Origin: Oxalobacter formigenes
GTDB lineage: Bacteria; Pseudomonadota; Gammaproteobacteria; Burkholderiales; Burkholderiaceae_D
Reading direction: 5' to 3'
Assembly (NCBI GenBank): GCA_019424645.1
Contig: JAHYZB010000014.1
Coordinates: 26,256 to 52,397, forward strand
Length of the DNA: 26,142 nucleotides
The position numbers were made by a program, and so were the translations under genes. Under the pieces are notes generated by a model that had not been told where the DNA came from, searched no databases, and saw only the letters and a program-made list of their open reading frames with translations. Position 1 is the first letter of the stretch; each line of letters starts with the position of its first letter. Below, in pieces: positions 1 to 8,779 of this stretch.

Positions 1-2
1 AT

Positions 3-443
3 TATCTGGCTGACAAGGAAAAGGAACTGGATAAATGGAACAGGCATCTGGATGACGCTGATAACGATTATGCCAATTATCGCCGGATGACCAATATCGG
101 GACGTTCCGCATTTATGTTGAACGTTACCTCAAAAATCATGAGAATATCGTACACAATGCCACGCTACTTGTCAGGCAGCGTGATCCGGGTGCCAGTGGT
201 TTGCCGATTGAAATATATTGCTTTACCAATACGACAGTCTGGAACGATTATGAAGCCATTCAGTCCGGTATTTTTGACCATCTTTATTCGATCCTTCCCC
301 GCTTTGGCCTCTATCCCTATCAGCAGCCCAGCGGACGCGATTTCCAGAAAATACGGGTTCTGGAAACCGTATCGGAAACGGTTTTGAAAAATGATGCCAT
401 TGTATTGGGCAAGCTTCCCGATGCACAGGAGAATGTCGGATGA
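3..443 (+). CDS. Mechanosensitive ion channel (YbdG/MscM-like), 3' end only
   Basis: The gene enters from the left edge; 146 codons are visible in one open frame. The visible part starts with a charged segment (LADKEKELDKW) and then shows the cytoplasmic C-terminal domain typical of YbdG/MscM-type MscS-superfamily channels: GTFR.Y.E.YL..H, LLVRQ, the strong motif GLPIEIYCFTNTTVW, then IFDH...ILP.FGL and a closing SG.D. These channels sit in the inner membrane and open on hypo-osmotic stress. The membrane part lies outside the window, so pore residues cannot be checked. The stop codon overlaps the start of the next gene (ATGA), so the two are probably translated together. Family placement rests on motif recall; I am fairly sure of it. 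Confidence 0.8.
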   Translation, partial: YLADKEKELDKWNRHLDDADNDYANYRRMTNIGTFRIYVERYLKNHENIVHNATLLVRQRDPGASGLPIEIYCFTNTTVWNDYEAIQSGIFDHLYSILPRFGLYPYQQPSGRDFQKIRVLETVSETVLKNDAIVLGKLPDAQENVG

Positions 444-793
444 TTGATGATCGTCTGCTGGCAGAAAAACTCCAGCGCTTTTCAACGGACAGGGACTGGG
501 ATCAGTTCCATACCCCCAAAAATATTGCGTCCGCCTTGTCGGTCGAAGCATCGGAATTGCTGGAAATTTTCCAGTGGACCCGTGGGCAGCATGGCTGGTC
601 GGAAATCGGCGAAGACGAAAGCATCAGAGCGCACGTCGAGGAAGAAGTGGCCGATATCCTGCTTTACCTGATCCGTTTTGCGTCTCTGGCAAAAATCGAC
701 CTGCAGCAGGCGGCACTGGATAAAATGCAAAAGAATGCTGTAAAGTATCCCGTTGAATCGGCCAAAGGTTCTGACCGGAAATATAACGAATAA
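440..793 (+). CDS. MazG-like nucleotide pyrophosphohydrolase
   Basis: A 117-residue protein with the hallmarks of the short MazG-like (RS21-C6/dCTPase type) all-alpha NTP pyrophosphatases, which hydrolyse (d)NTPs to (d)NMP and pyrophosphate and clean the nucleotide pool. The metal-binding acidic pairs are visible: E36-A-S-E39 in EASELLEIFQW and E69-V-A-D72 in EEEVADILLYL. Length is normal for this single-domain group. It starts inside the last codon of the channel gene (ATGA overlap), which suggests translational coupling, although the two functions are not obviously related. The natural substrate cannot be told from sequence. Cytosolic; no signal peptide. Confidence 0.85.
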   Translation: MIDDRLLAEKLQRFSTDRDWDQFHTPKNIASALSVEASELLEIFQWTRGQHGWSEIGEDESIRAHVEEEVADILLYLIRFASLAKIDLQQAALDKMQKNAVKYPVESAKGSDRKYNE

Positions 794-816
794 GGCCGGG
801 ACAAAAACGATTTGAC

Positions 817-844
817 AGCAGGAAGTTTTCCCTGCTTCCTTTAT
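817..844 (+). terminator. Weak hairpin after the MazG-like gene
   Basis: A short inverted repeat (AGCAGG ... CCTGCT, 817-822 and 831-836) is followed by a pyrimidine-rich stretch (TCCTTTAT), not a clean T run. It lies between two same-strand genes. It may be a weak terminator; evidence is limited. Confidence 0.35.
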
Positions 845-884
845 ATTCCATGTTTTTACGGATGTTATTCATCCACGAATTGAA

Positions 885-1451
885 ATGACTCTGCAACGGT
901 TCATTTTATTTGTGTCGTTTACGATGTTTTCCTTCAATGTCCGGGCGTCCGGACACGCGGGTGACGACTTCGACTGGGCAAGCATCCTGTCCATTCTTTT
1001 TATAATCCTGAGCATTCTTGGAGTCATCTGGCTTTCGCAGTATGTCAAACGCCAGCAAAGAAATAATGTGTTGCCCATGATGTGGATGAACAATTCCCTG
1101 TTGAGAGGGCGTTTGCTCAATATGGTCGTCCTGCTGGAAGGAGCCGATGCCATTTCTGTTGATGCAAAGCTGTGTGTCCTGAATGACTGTCATGTCTCGC
1201 TGATAAGGGTTCTTGAAAGACATGACGATATTCTGGATTTAATGAAACAGACTGATTTGGGAAAATGGAATCGAAACAGGATAATCAGGGGGTTCGATTG
1301 TTTGAATCAGGCCCTGGCCTGTTTTGAAAAAATCCCCGTTTGTCATGTTGTCAGGGAGAGCGAGAAAAACACGGTCATATTGAAATATAAATCATTGATA
1401 TTGTCTGCAGTTCGGTTATTTGAAACAGTTATTCCGGATATTTATGAATAG
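885..1451 (+). CDS. Hypothetical membrane-anchored protein
   Basis: 188 residues, no family recognised. An N-terminal hydrophobic stretch (residues about 5-20, ending near VRAS) looks like a signal peptide. A second strong hydrophobic helix follows at about 31-50 (ILSILFIILSILGVIWL) and is then followed by positive charges (KRQQR), so the C-terminal ~135 residues are predicted to be cytoplasmic. That part looks alpha-helical and contains hydrophobic heptad-like runs (LLRGRLLNMVVLLEG, CHVSLIRVLERHDDILDLM). The ATG at 885 has no clear ribosome site; an ATG at 924 would remove the first segment. Ninety bases separate it from the MazG-like gene and a strong terminator follows, so it is probably a separate unit. 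Function unknown. Confidence 0.55.
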   Translation: MTLQRFILFVSFTMFSFNVRASGHAGDDFDWASILSILFIILSILGVIWLSQYVKRQQRNNVLPMMWMNNSLLRGRLLNMVVLLEGADAISVDAKLCVLNDCHVSLIRVLERHDDILDLMKQTDLGKWNRNRIIRGFDCLNQALACFEKIPVCHVVRESEKNTVILKYKSLILSAVRLFETVIPDIYE

Positions 1452-1529
1452 TCGAAATGGTATTGCATAGAAGAAACGCGAAAAGGATCTAAAAACAGTA
1501 TATATATTTAACTATTTTTTAATAAAGGC

Positions 1530-1569
1530 AACCGTTAATGTTTCTGAAGGGGAATATTAACGGTTTTTT
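1530..1569 (+). terminator. Rho-independent terminator
   Basis: Perfect 10-bp stem AACCGTTAAT (1530-1539) with ATTAACGGTT (1556-1565), 16-base loop, running into TTTTTT. It closes the preceding plus-strand unit. The surrounding 1452-1705 stretch is very AT-rich and shows no other gene. Confidence 0.8.
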
Positions 1570-1705
1570 ATTAAGTTTTTTCTGGTTTTGTTTCTTTTTG
1601 GAAATAAGAAATCATGTCGTCGAATAATTAATTCAAATGGAAAATTATTTCTTTTTGGAAAGTCTGGAATGATTCTTATTGAAACAGGATAAAACACGAC
1701 TGGTT

Positions 1706-2164
1706 TTATTTATTTAAATGATTCCACCGGGACTCATTGATAATTCTTTTTACTTCAGAAACACAGGCGATCAGTCTCGGTGACGGCCTGATAAATCTTA
1801 GCCGCTGGTCGGATTCAGAGGCGGGCATTTTCGAGAGCGAAACCCAGTTGTCATTGACGAGAGCCCGAAAGTGATGCCTGAACCCTGTAGGTGACAAATG
1901 CAGGCTTCTGAAAAGTCTTTTTACAGTCAGGGGCCGATTGTAAGAATATTCATTCATTACAAACATGAGAATATCGAATACCACAAAATTGGATTTGATC
2001 GGCAGATGATCTGAAATGGCACATCGAAAGGTAATAAGCAATGAAACGTCCATTTTCAGATATTTTTTATTCATTAAACTCAATAATATTGTGAAGATTA
2101 ATGTCGGTAAATTGATATTAATTTTAAACGCTATTATTTTCTTTTTCATATTAAAACTGAACAC
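1706..2164 (-). CDS. Winged-helix (MarR-like) transcriptional regulator
   Basis: Up to 152 residues. The C-terminal ~95 residues look like a winged helix of the MarR/small-regulator kind: a helix (NFVVFDILMFVMNEYSYN), a helix-turn-helix region (LTVKRLFRSLHLSPTGFRHHFRALV) and a wing with SDQRLRFIRPSPRL. The first 45 residues are Lys/Ile/Asn-rich and may not be translated: no start has a good ribosome site, and alternatives are the ATGs at 2149, 2074 and 2053. The gene is AT-rich compared with its neighbours. Its start region faces the start of the giant autotransporter gene with about 90 bp between them, so control of that gene (and itself) is the obvious guess. No ligand or operator can be named. 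Confidence 0.6.
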   Translation of the reverse strand: MFSFNMKKKIIAFKININLPTLIFTILLSLMNKKYLKMDVSLLITFRCAISDHLPIKSNFVVFDILMFVMNEYSYNRPLTVKRLFRSLHLSPTGFRHHFRALVNDNWVSLSKMPASESDQRLRFIRPSPRLIACVSEVKRIINESRWNHLNK

Positions 2165-2252
2165 TAATTTTAGATTTCTTTTCAGATAATCCGTTTTTTA
2201 ATAGTCGTTACTATTATTTCCGTTCTTAAATTCCCTCATAAAAGGCATAAAA

Positions 2253-5200
2253 ATGGAAAAAGCGAGAAAGAAACGGATTGCATTACTTGTGGCGTCAGTG
2301 ATTTATACAGGTTTCCCTGTTATGGTAAATGCGGATAATGAAGGTAGTTATCCAATTACGACAGAATATTATGAAGCCCATTATGGAACCATGTCGCCCG
2401 GAAGTAATGTTTATGTTTCTGAATATTATGCCGATGGTGTAAATGATAATCGTGTCGTTTCCAGCATATCGCAAAACGGCACGACATTGGGGGATATGTC
2501 TGTCCGGGGCGTCGACAATAATGAAGGAGACGGCGGTTCTGCCATATTGACCGGAATTGAAACGGAAGGACAGTATGCCGCGCGCATGAATGTGATTGCC
2601 GGTAACGTTTATCTGGCAGCGCAGGGTGGGAATGGGACTGCTGATGGCGGTGCGGCAAGCGTTACTGCCGTCCGGCTTGCCAATGGTTCCGGAAATACCG
2701 TAACGATGGGCGATCTGTCGCTAGAGGCGACCGGTGCAGGTGGGGCGAGTGGCATTGATGGAGAAGCGGGCATTCAGGGTAACGCAGGACTTTCCGGAAC
2801 GAAAGGCATGCGTGGCGACGATGGCGCTCGCGTTGGCGATGCGAAAAATGGGCTCAATGGTGAACGGATCAGGGGAAAAGCGGCCAGTGGCGCTAATGGT
2901 ACCGATGGCGTCAACGGCACAGATGGAAATGACGGGAATGCCGGTAGCGTGGGTAATGATGGCGATGCTGGTACTTCAGGCAATAGTGGAGTAGACGGCA
3001 ATACTGGCGCAACGGGTAAAAAAGGTAACGATGGCGGTTTTTTGGGTCATGCAGATAAGGGTGAAAAAGGCGGGAGTGGCGGTACCGGAACGGATGGGAG
3101 CGCCGGTGGCGATGGCTGGCATGGCGCTAATGGCGACAACGGTGACAATGGCGCTAATGGCAGTGACGGAGGTAACGGCCTGGGCGGTATAAGTGGGACA
3201 TCAGGCAGCAACGGCAATAATGGTACAAATGGGGGAAATGCCGCTCACGGCAATGACGGCAAAGCCGGTCTGGCAGGGTCCAATAGCATGGCAACAGCAG
3301 GTGACGACGGTGGCAACGCGAGTGCAGCAAGCGCCGGTGCGATGGGTGGTTCGGCTTTTGTCAGCGGTGTCATGGCAAACAATATGTCGAACACGACCAT
3401 CAGCCTGAACAGTGTTTCACTGTCTTCTTCTGCAGGGGATGGCGGCAATGGTGGAGATGGTGCGCAGGGTGCCGACGGCATGAAGGGTGGAACCGGTGCA
3501 GCCGGAGGCAATGGCGGCAATGCCAGTAAAGCAGGCAAAGCCGGTAACGCAGGCCACGGTTCGGCTGGTCAGGACGGTGGCAATGGTGGAAGCGGCGGAA
3601 GTGGTGGCCAGGGCGGCAATGGCGGCAATGGCGGAGCCGGTGGTGACGGTGGCGCTGCCGGTGATGGCGGTTCCGGTGGCGACGGCGGAGCGGGTGGACA
3701 GGGCGGTAAAGGAGGACAGGGCGGCAAGGGTGGTACTGTCATTATCCATGGCATAGGTGGTGGTGATGGTGGTACCGGAGGCCAGGGTGGTCAGGGTGGT
3801 AATGGTAATGACGGCGGTGATGCCGGAAATGGAGGCAAAGGCGGCAAGGGCGGTAAAGGCGGCGTTGGCGGTCTGGGTGGCAATGGCGGTAACGGAGCTC
3901 TCGGCGGCAACGGAGGCAACGGTGGAAATGCCGGGGTCGCCGGAATGGGGGGTAATGGCGGCACCGGAGGCGCCGGTGCTGAAGGGCTTTCCGGTCTTTC
4001 CGGAGGTAAGGCCGGTTTGTCCACTGCCGGTGCCACTGGCGGCGTTGGCGGTCATGCAAACACGATTGGTTTCGCAGCGGAAAACAGTAATGCATTCGTG
4101 GTCAATGTGAGTGAAAACCTTGCCGTTTCGGCTTATGCCGGAAGGGGAGGCGACGGCGGAGCCGGTGCTGACGGTGCCAGAGGGGGTGACGGTGGCAACG
4201 GTGGTAACGGTGGCAGAGGTGGTAATGGAGCCGATGGCAGCGATGGCGGCCGTGGCGGTAATGCCGGTGCCGGTGGTGACGGCGGTGACGGCGGTCAGGG
4301 TGGCGCTGCTGGCGCAGGTGGTAATGGTGGCGAGGGTGGCGCAGCCGGAACAGGCGGTGCAGCCGGAACGGGTGGTGCAGCCGGAACAGGCGGTGCAGCC
4401 GGGTTGGGTGGCGCCGGTGGTGAAGGGGGCAAGGGCGGTAGTACAGGTATATGGAACGGAGACAATGGTAAGAAAGGCTCTACAGGCGCTGCCGGCAATC
4501 AGGGCAGTGATGGCGTGAGTGGAAAAGATGGCGTCCAGGGCGATGTCGGTACTGAAGGCGCTCTGGGTGATGACGGCCTGGCCGGAACGGCAGGTGCTGG
4601 TGATAATGGGGGTAAAGGTGGTAATGCCGGACTGGCCTCCAATGGTGGCCGTGGCGGCAATGGTGGTAATGGAGGCAAAGGCGGCAGGGGAGGTAACGGT
4701 GCTGACGCACAGTCGGGAAGTGACGGTCAGGCTGGCGGCTCGGGCGCAGCAGGCGGTAATGCCGTTGCCATTGGTGTCGGCATGGAAAATGCCTCGATCG
4801 CCATGTCGATAGGCGGTAACATTGTGATTACTTCGGTAGCGGGAGATGGTGGTAACGCTGGCGATGGCGGTAAGGCAGGCGCCGGTGGCAAAGGTGGTGA
4901 AGCCGGCAGAGGCGGTGAAGGTGGCAATGCCGGCAAAGCGGGCCGTGGCGGTGAGGGCGGAAAAGGGGCATGGGGTGGTGAAGGAGGTGATGCCGGTTCC
5001 GATGGAGACGGTTCTGTCACGGCGGCGGACGGTCGTAATGGCAGAGGTTCCCGTAATGCACACAGAGGTGACGATGGACGCAATGGGCGCAAAGGCCAGC
5101 GGGGCAATAATGGCGTGAGAGGCCAGGATGGCGAGTATGGCGCTAACGGAGCTGGAGGATCAGGCGGCGACGGTGGAAGCGCTACAGCAGCTGGTTTCGC

Positions 5201-7412
5201 TGTTGCCGGGACTTCTTCCCTGACACTTGCGGCAGGGGACATTGATGTCTACGCACAGGGTGGTGAGGGTGGAAATGGTGGAGACGGCGCTCATATCCCG
5301 CGCCGCAGAGGCAATCATGCCAACAGGCCCGCTCCGGCTGATAACGGTAATGCAGGTGCAGGCGGCAATGCTTCGGCTGTCGGGCTTTATGCTGAAGGAG
5401 CCGCCACATTGCTCGTGAGCGCGTCTAATGTGACAGCACAGGCATACGGCGGAAATGCCGGTTTTGCAGGCGAGGGACGCAGTTTCAGTGGTGAAGGGAA
5501 CGTGGGCGGAAGTGCAGAGGCTTACGGGATCGTGATGAAAGGAAGCACCGATAATCCGTTGAAAGCGGATATAACGGTCAATTCTGTCAACGCGAGTGCG
5601 ACAGCCGGTTATAGCACCGGTACTGATACGGCATTGGCGAAAGCGAAAGCGGTGGAAGTTCGCAATGCGGTGGTAAAGATCGCTTCACATCAAGGTAACG
5701 ATCTGAATTTTGTCGCAACAGCAACGGGGCATGGTTTGCCAGATTCATCTGTCCAGTCGTTGGCCCTTGATGTGAAAGATTCATTCCTTATTCTGGATGC
5801 GGGCGGCAAGCAGGGAAACAATATCAATTTGACTGGCACCATTGATGTCGCCAATTCAAATCTGATATTGAAGTCGAATACAGTCATCAGCAATAATACC
5901 GGCAACAGTTCTCTGGGGCGCGCCATTACGACGACCCCTGACGGCAAGCTGATCCTGGACGGCTCTACTTTGGAACTGGCGGGCAATCTCGACGTTGGCC
6001 ATGATCTGAACATGACGAATTCGACGATTTCATTTTATGAAAGTGAAAGCAACGTCGGAACCGCCGAACACAAAAGGCAGTACAAAGGTACGGATTATGG
6101 CGTCATCACGGTAGGAAGCGACAGCACGGCGCCGACTCCCGGTACCTTCATCAAGGATGGCGACAACACTATTAATATGCGTACTGACATTGTCAACAAC
6201 CGTGGGGATGTGATCCATGTCGCAGGCAATGTCACGACAGCGGATAATGGCAAGGTCAAATTGAAAGTCTTCGATCAGGGGATGAAAAACGGCCTGGGGT
6301 CGGTTGCGGGTGACAATGCCAATCCGCTGGGCCTGATTGTCGTTTCAAATGATGGCAATAATCTGGCCAATTATTCTCTTGAAACAGGTACCCGGTACGA
6401 TAATACGGTTTTCAATTATACCTACGACAACATTCAGGTAACGCAGAATGAGAACGGTCATATTGTCTTGAATACGCTGGCAACCGAAGACCGGCTGACT
6501 CAATATGAACTTTCGAATGGTCCGAAAACTGCTCTGGATTCGAACATGGCAGCAGCCAATGTATTGATGCGTGACGATACGCTGGCCAAACGGCTGGGTG
6601 AATTGCGTGACAACCGGAAAGAGGAAGGTTTGTGGGCACGCTATCAGTATGGCAACACCAAAATCGACGGTGTGCGCAAGGTTGACCAGAAGTTCAATGG
6701 CATCCAGATCGGTTTCGATTATGCCGTGAACCCGAACTGGCGTGTCGGGGGAGCCGTCGGTTATGAACATGCCAATAATGATTTTGTTTACGGCAATGGC
6801 AAAACCAAGAGCAAAAACCTGTCTCTCTATGCAAGCTGGCTGGCAGATAAAGGCCATTATGTGGATATCGTCTTGAAGGGTGGAAAAGTCGACAGCAAAT
6901 ATGATACCTGGGGCGGAACCTTCTTCCAGAAGAACCATGCCGATTTTGACAGCAATGCCTATTCGCTCTCGGTAGAGTACGGTTACAATCATGAGTTCGG
7001 CAATGGCTGGTTTGTCGAACCACAGGTTCAGGCGCTGTTGGGAACACTTGGAAGCGCATCCTACGACTACGGGCATGAAGATGGCTCGATGCATGTCAAA
7101 AACGATAGCGTAACGTCTGCCCGGCTTCGTGGTGGTCTCCTCGCCGGTTACAAGCTGAATGCCAAATCGCGTATTTACGCAAAAGCTTCGATCCTGCATG
7201 AATTCGACGGGGATGTAGAAACACGTATTACAGCCGACCGGAAAACGGCGAAACTGACGGATTCGTTCGGAGGCACTTATTATCTGTATGGCGTGGGCGT
7301 GAATTTTATTCCAACGGATAACATGAGTGTTTATTTCGATCTTGAACGGACAGCCAATGGCGTTTCGAAAACGGATCTGGGCGTCAATCTGGGAGTGCGT
7401 TACTCATTCTGA
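2253..7412 (+). CDS. Giant glycine-rich autotransporter (type V secretion)
   Basis: 1719 residues. Signal peptide at 1-27 (basic start, hydrophobic core LLVASVIYTGFPVMV, likely cut after NA). The C-terminal ~260 residues (from about 1458, EEGLWARYQYG) form an autotransporter beta-barrel that ends in the classic NLGVRYSF with terminal Phe. The passenger holds short beta-strand-rich segments separated by very long Gly-rich loops (about 160-365, 395-600, 625-835, 860-975) made of GGX/GXX units such as GGNGGNGGAGGDGG. Residues ~1090-1450 are a more ordinary beta-helix-like stem (NINLTGTIDVANSNLILKSN) leading to a linker and the barrel. It should be exported by Sec, inserted by BAM and displayed at the cell surface as an adhesin-like filament. 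No protease or lipase motif and no RGD seen. A divergent regulator lies upstream; a hairpin lies directly downstream. The Gly block is a hotspot for recombination and assembly error. Confidence 0.93.
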   Translation: MEKARKKRIALLVASVIYTGFPVMVNADNEGSYPITTEYYEAHYGTMSPGSNVYVSEYYADGVNDNRVVSSISQNGTTLGDMSVRGVDNNEGDGGSAILTGIETEGQYAARMNVIAGNVYLAAQGGNGTADGGAASVTAVRLANGSGNTVTMGDLSLEATGAGGASGIDGEAGIQGNAGLSGTKGMRGDDGARVGDAKNGLNGERIRGKAASGANGTDGVNGTDGNDGNAGSVGNDGDAGTSGNSGVDGNTGATGKKGNDGGFLGHADKGEKGGSGGTGTDGSAGGDGWHGANGDNGDNGANGSDGGNGLGGISGTSGSNGNNGTNGGNAAHGNDGKAGLAGSNSMATAGDDGGNASAASAGAMGGSAFVSGVMANNMSNTTISLNSVSLSSSAGDGGNGGDGAQGADGMKGGTGAAGGNGGNASKAGKAGNAGHGSAGQDGGNGGSGGSGGQGGNGGNGGAGGDGGAAGDGGSGGDGGAGGQGGKGGQGGKGGTVIIHGIGGGDGGTGGQGGQGGNGNDGGDAGNGGKGGKGGKGGVGGLGGNGGNGALGGNGGNGGNAGVAGMGGNGGTGGAGAEGLSGLSGGKAGLSTAGATGGVGGHANTIGFAAENSNAFVVNVSENLAVSAYAGRGGDGGAGADGARGGDGGNGGNGGRGGNGADGSDGGRGGNAGAGGDGGDGGQGGAAGAGGNGGEGGAAGTGGAAGTGGAAGTGGAAGLGGAGGEGGKGGSTGIWNGDNGKKGSTGAAGNQGSDGVSGKDGVQGDVGTEGALGDDGLAGTAGAGDNGGKGGNAGLASNGGRGGNGGNGGKGGRGGNGADAQSGSDGQAGGSGAAGGNAVAIGVGMENASIAMSIGGNIVITSVAGDGGNAGDGGKAGAGGKGGEAGRGGEGGNAGKAGRGGEGGKGAWGGEGGDAGSDGDGSVTAADGRNGRGSRNAHRGDDGRNGRKGQRGNNGVRGQDGEYGANGAGGSGGDGGSATAAGFAVAGTSSLTLAAGDIDVYAQGGEGGNGGDGAHIPRRRGNHANRPAPADNGNAGAGGNASAVGLYAEGAATLLVSASNVTAQAYGGNAGFAGEGRSFSGEGNVGGSAEAYGIVMKGSTDNPLKADITVNSVNASATAGYSTGTDTALAKAKAVEVRNAVVKIASHQGNDLNFVATATGHGLPDSSVQSLALDVKDSFLILDAGGKQGNNINLTGTIDVANSNLILKSNTVISNNTGNSSLGRAITTTPDGKLILDGSTLELAGNLDVGHDLNMTNSTISFYESESNVGTAEHKRQYKGTDYGVITVGSDSTAPTPGTFIKDGDNTINMRTDIVNNRGDVIHVAGNVTTADNGKVKLKVFDQGMKNGLGSVAGDNANPLGLIVVSNDGNNLANYSLETGTRYDNTVFNYTYDNIQVTQNENGHIVLNTLATEDRLTQYELSNGPKTALDSNMAAANVLMRDDTLAKRLGELRDNRKEEGLWARYQYGNTKIDGVRKVDQKFNGIQIGFDYAVNPNWRVGGAVGYEHANNDFVYGNGKTKSKNLSLYASWLADKGHYVDIVLKGGKVDSKYDTWGGTFFQKNHADFDSNAYSLSVEYGYNHEFGNGWFVEPQVQALLGTLGSASYDYGHEDGSMHVKNDSVTSARLRGGLLAGYKLNAKSRIYAKASILHEFDGDVETRITADRKTAKLTDSFGGTYYLYGVGVNFIPTDNMSVYFDLERTANGVSKTDLGVNLGVRYSF
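2730..5180 (+). repeat. Degenerate GGX-coding repeat region inside the autotransporter gene
   Basis: The DNA is a long mosaic of GGC/GGT/GGA codons alternating with AAT, GAT, GCC and AAA codons. The repeats are imperfect at DNA level, except for one short near-perfect array at about 4345-4400 where a 15-base unit coding for GAAGT (GGTGCAGCCGGAACG) is repeated about four times. Codon choice varies between units, so the region has mostly drifted and is not a recent expansion. Confidence 0.8.
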
Positions 7413-7419
7413 TCATGAG

Positions 7420-7449
7420 GACCGGGAAAGCCTGTCAGGTTTCCCGGTC
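7420..7449 (+). terminator. Hairpin directly after the autotransporter gene
   Basis: Perfect 10-bp stem GACCGGGAAA / TTTCCCGGTC with a 10-base loop, starting eight bases after the stop codon. There is no T run, so it may be an mRNA 3' stabiliser instead of a true intrinsic terminator. Confidence 0.5.
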
Positions 7450-7633
7450 ATCTTGTCTGATGAGGCATTTGTGGAAATGCTCTTTTTCCGCTCCCGGTTG
7501 CTTTGGATGAGCCAGCCGGATTTCAGGAAAGATGTCCGGAATGGTTGATGGAGATGCTTGAGCTTTATTGAAATGCAGGTTCCGTCCATTGTTATCGGGA
7601 TAATCGACCATTCTGCCTGTTATGAAAAAGACT

Positions 7634-7666
7634 AAAAAAGCCTGACAGTAATGTCAGGCTTTTTTT
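7634..7666. terminator. Bidirectional intrinsic terminator
   Basis: AAAAAAGCCTGACA (7634-7647), loop GTAA, TGTCAGGCTTTTTT (7652 on). A run of A on the left and T on the right lets it end transcription from both sides. It sits between the convergent autotransporter and lipoprotein genes. Nothing else is seen in 7450-7633. Confidence 0.9.
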
Positions 7667-7697
7667 ATGATGCCTGATGGATCAGGCAAACCGGTTT

Positions 7698-8453
7698 TTA
7701 CTGGACGACCATATCCATAACATACGCCTGATTCGGTGCATTGACTGCCGGGTTGGCGACGTTATAACGTTTCAGGCGCAGGATATGACCCATGCCATCG
7801 TGTCTGTAACCTTCGATGTTTGAGTAGAAAGGACGCCATGTGCTGGTTCCATTGATGACGCCATTGTTGTCGTAATAGACGTCACGGACCTGCAGGCACT
7901 GTTTCAATGGCATTCCCGGGAGGGCACATGCCACGGTGGTTGAAGCGACTTCCATGAATACGGTTTCGCCGGTGCCACCATAACGGAGGTCGGCAGTAGG
8001 GCGGCCGGTAAAGGTCAGGGTGTTGCCGTCAGTGAAACGCAGTTTCATGACCGGGGCGGCGCTCATTAAAAGGTCAATATTGGCTTTTTTCTGGAACTGG
8101 ACGGCAACCTGCTGTTCCAGTGTATTGAGCTGGGGTGCGCAAAGCATACGGGTCGATACCATATCGGAAAATGTCACCAAGTTTTCATTCAACAGGTAAT
8201 TGCCGGACATGACGTTACAGGTGTTTGAAATGGTGAAGCGGTTGACCTTGAAGTCAAGCTGCACCGGTTTGGTCGGCTGGACGAACAGATAGTTCAGGCG
8301 CTGGCCCCGATGATTGGTCGCATCGGTCAGTTGCCAGTGAAATGCGTCAAGAGAATTGACTGCCTGCGAAATGGGAGGATTCGAGTCGGGCATTTGGGCG
8401 CAACCGACCAGAACAAGCGGAGCGACCAATAAAGACAATAAATAACGCTTCAT
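7698..8453 (-). CDS. META and DUF4377 domain lipoprotein
   Basis: 251 residues from the ATG at 8453, chosen because TTGGAGAA lies just upstream and because the protein then begins with a clean lipoprotein signal (MKRYLLSLLVAPLVLVGC, Cys at about 18). Residues ~30-150 resemble a META domain (HslJ-like): WQLTDATN, VNRFTISNTCNVMSGNY, then LTFTGRPTADLRYG. The last ~85 residues match the DUF4377 pattern (VACALPGMPLKQCLQVRDVYYD, ending in the YVMDMVV strand). This pairing is known in envelope proteins of several proteobacteria; the role is unclear, perhaps envelope stress. It is probably outer-membrane anchored, since no Asp follows the lipidated Cys. Monocistronic between two terminators. Confidence 0.8.
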   Translation of the reverse strand: MKRYLLSLLVAPLVLVGCAQMPDSNPPISQAVNSLDAFHWQLTDATNHRGQRLNYLFVQPTKPVQLDFKVNRFTISNTCNVMSGNYLLNENLVTFSDMVSTRMLCAPQLNTLEQQVAVQFQKKANIDLLMSAAPVMKLRFTDGNTLTFTGRPTADLRYGGTGETVFMEVASTTVACALPGMPLKQCLQVRDVYYDNNGVINGTSTWRPFYSNIEGYRHDGMGHILRLKRYNVANPAVNAPNQAYVMDMVVQ

Positions 8454-8732
8454 ATTATTCTCCAAGGGATAATTTTGCCAGCCGGAAACCTGGACTGGAA
8501 GGAATGGGGACACTTCTTTCTCACAAGTGAAAATGTAACATTGTGGTGACTGGAAGTGCTTCGAAATATCAAATTTGTTTCAATTTTCCTGAAAGACATT
8601 CAGGGCTGGACGCCCGCATGCACTTGCGACAATGTGACAGTCTTGTTGCTCTTAAGTTCAGGAGGTTACGGAATATGCGGCATTAACGAATAGGCCTTTG
8701 GCCGTGATCAACTATCAGAAACCGGAAGGAAT

Positions 8733-8763
8733 AAAAAAGAGCTTTCGAAAAGAAAGCTCTTTC
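8733..8763 (-). terminator. Intrinsic terminator of the nitroreductase operon
   Basis: Stem GAGCTTTC / GAAAGCTC (8739-8746 and 8752-8759) with loop GAAAA. On the minus strand it runs into TTTTTTAT. It follows the stop codon of the exported nitroreductase gene by about 17 bases. Confidence 0.85.
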
Positions 8764-8779
8764 ATGAATGACGATATGC

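Noticed and set aside
3417..5063. A 548-codon open frame on the minus strand opposite the autotransporter
   Set aside because: It is caused by the GGN-rich codons on the sense strand, which read as ACC/GCC/ATT-type codons without stops on the other strand. The product is a Thr/Ala/Ile low-complexity string with no ribosome site. Several shorter Pro-rich minus-strand frames there have the same cause.
2730..5180. Collagen-like (Gly-X-Y) domain
   Set aside because: The triplets are mainly GGX and contain almost no Pro, so a collagen triple helix is not supported; a GGX/PGRS-like description fits better.
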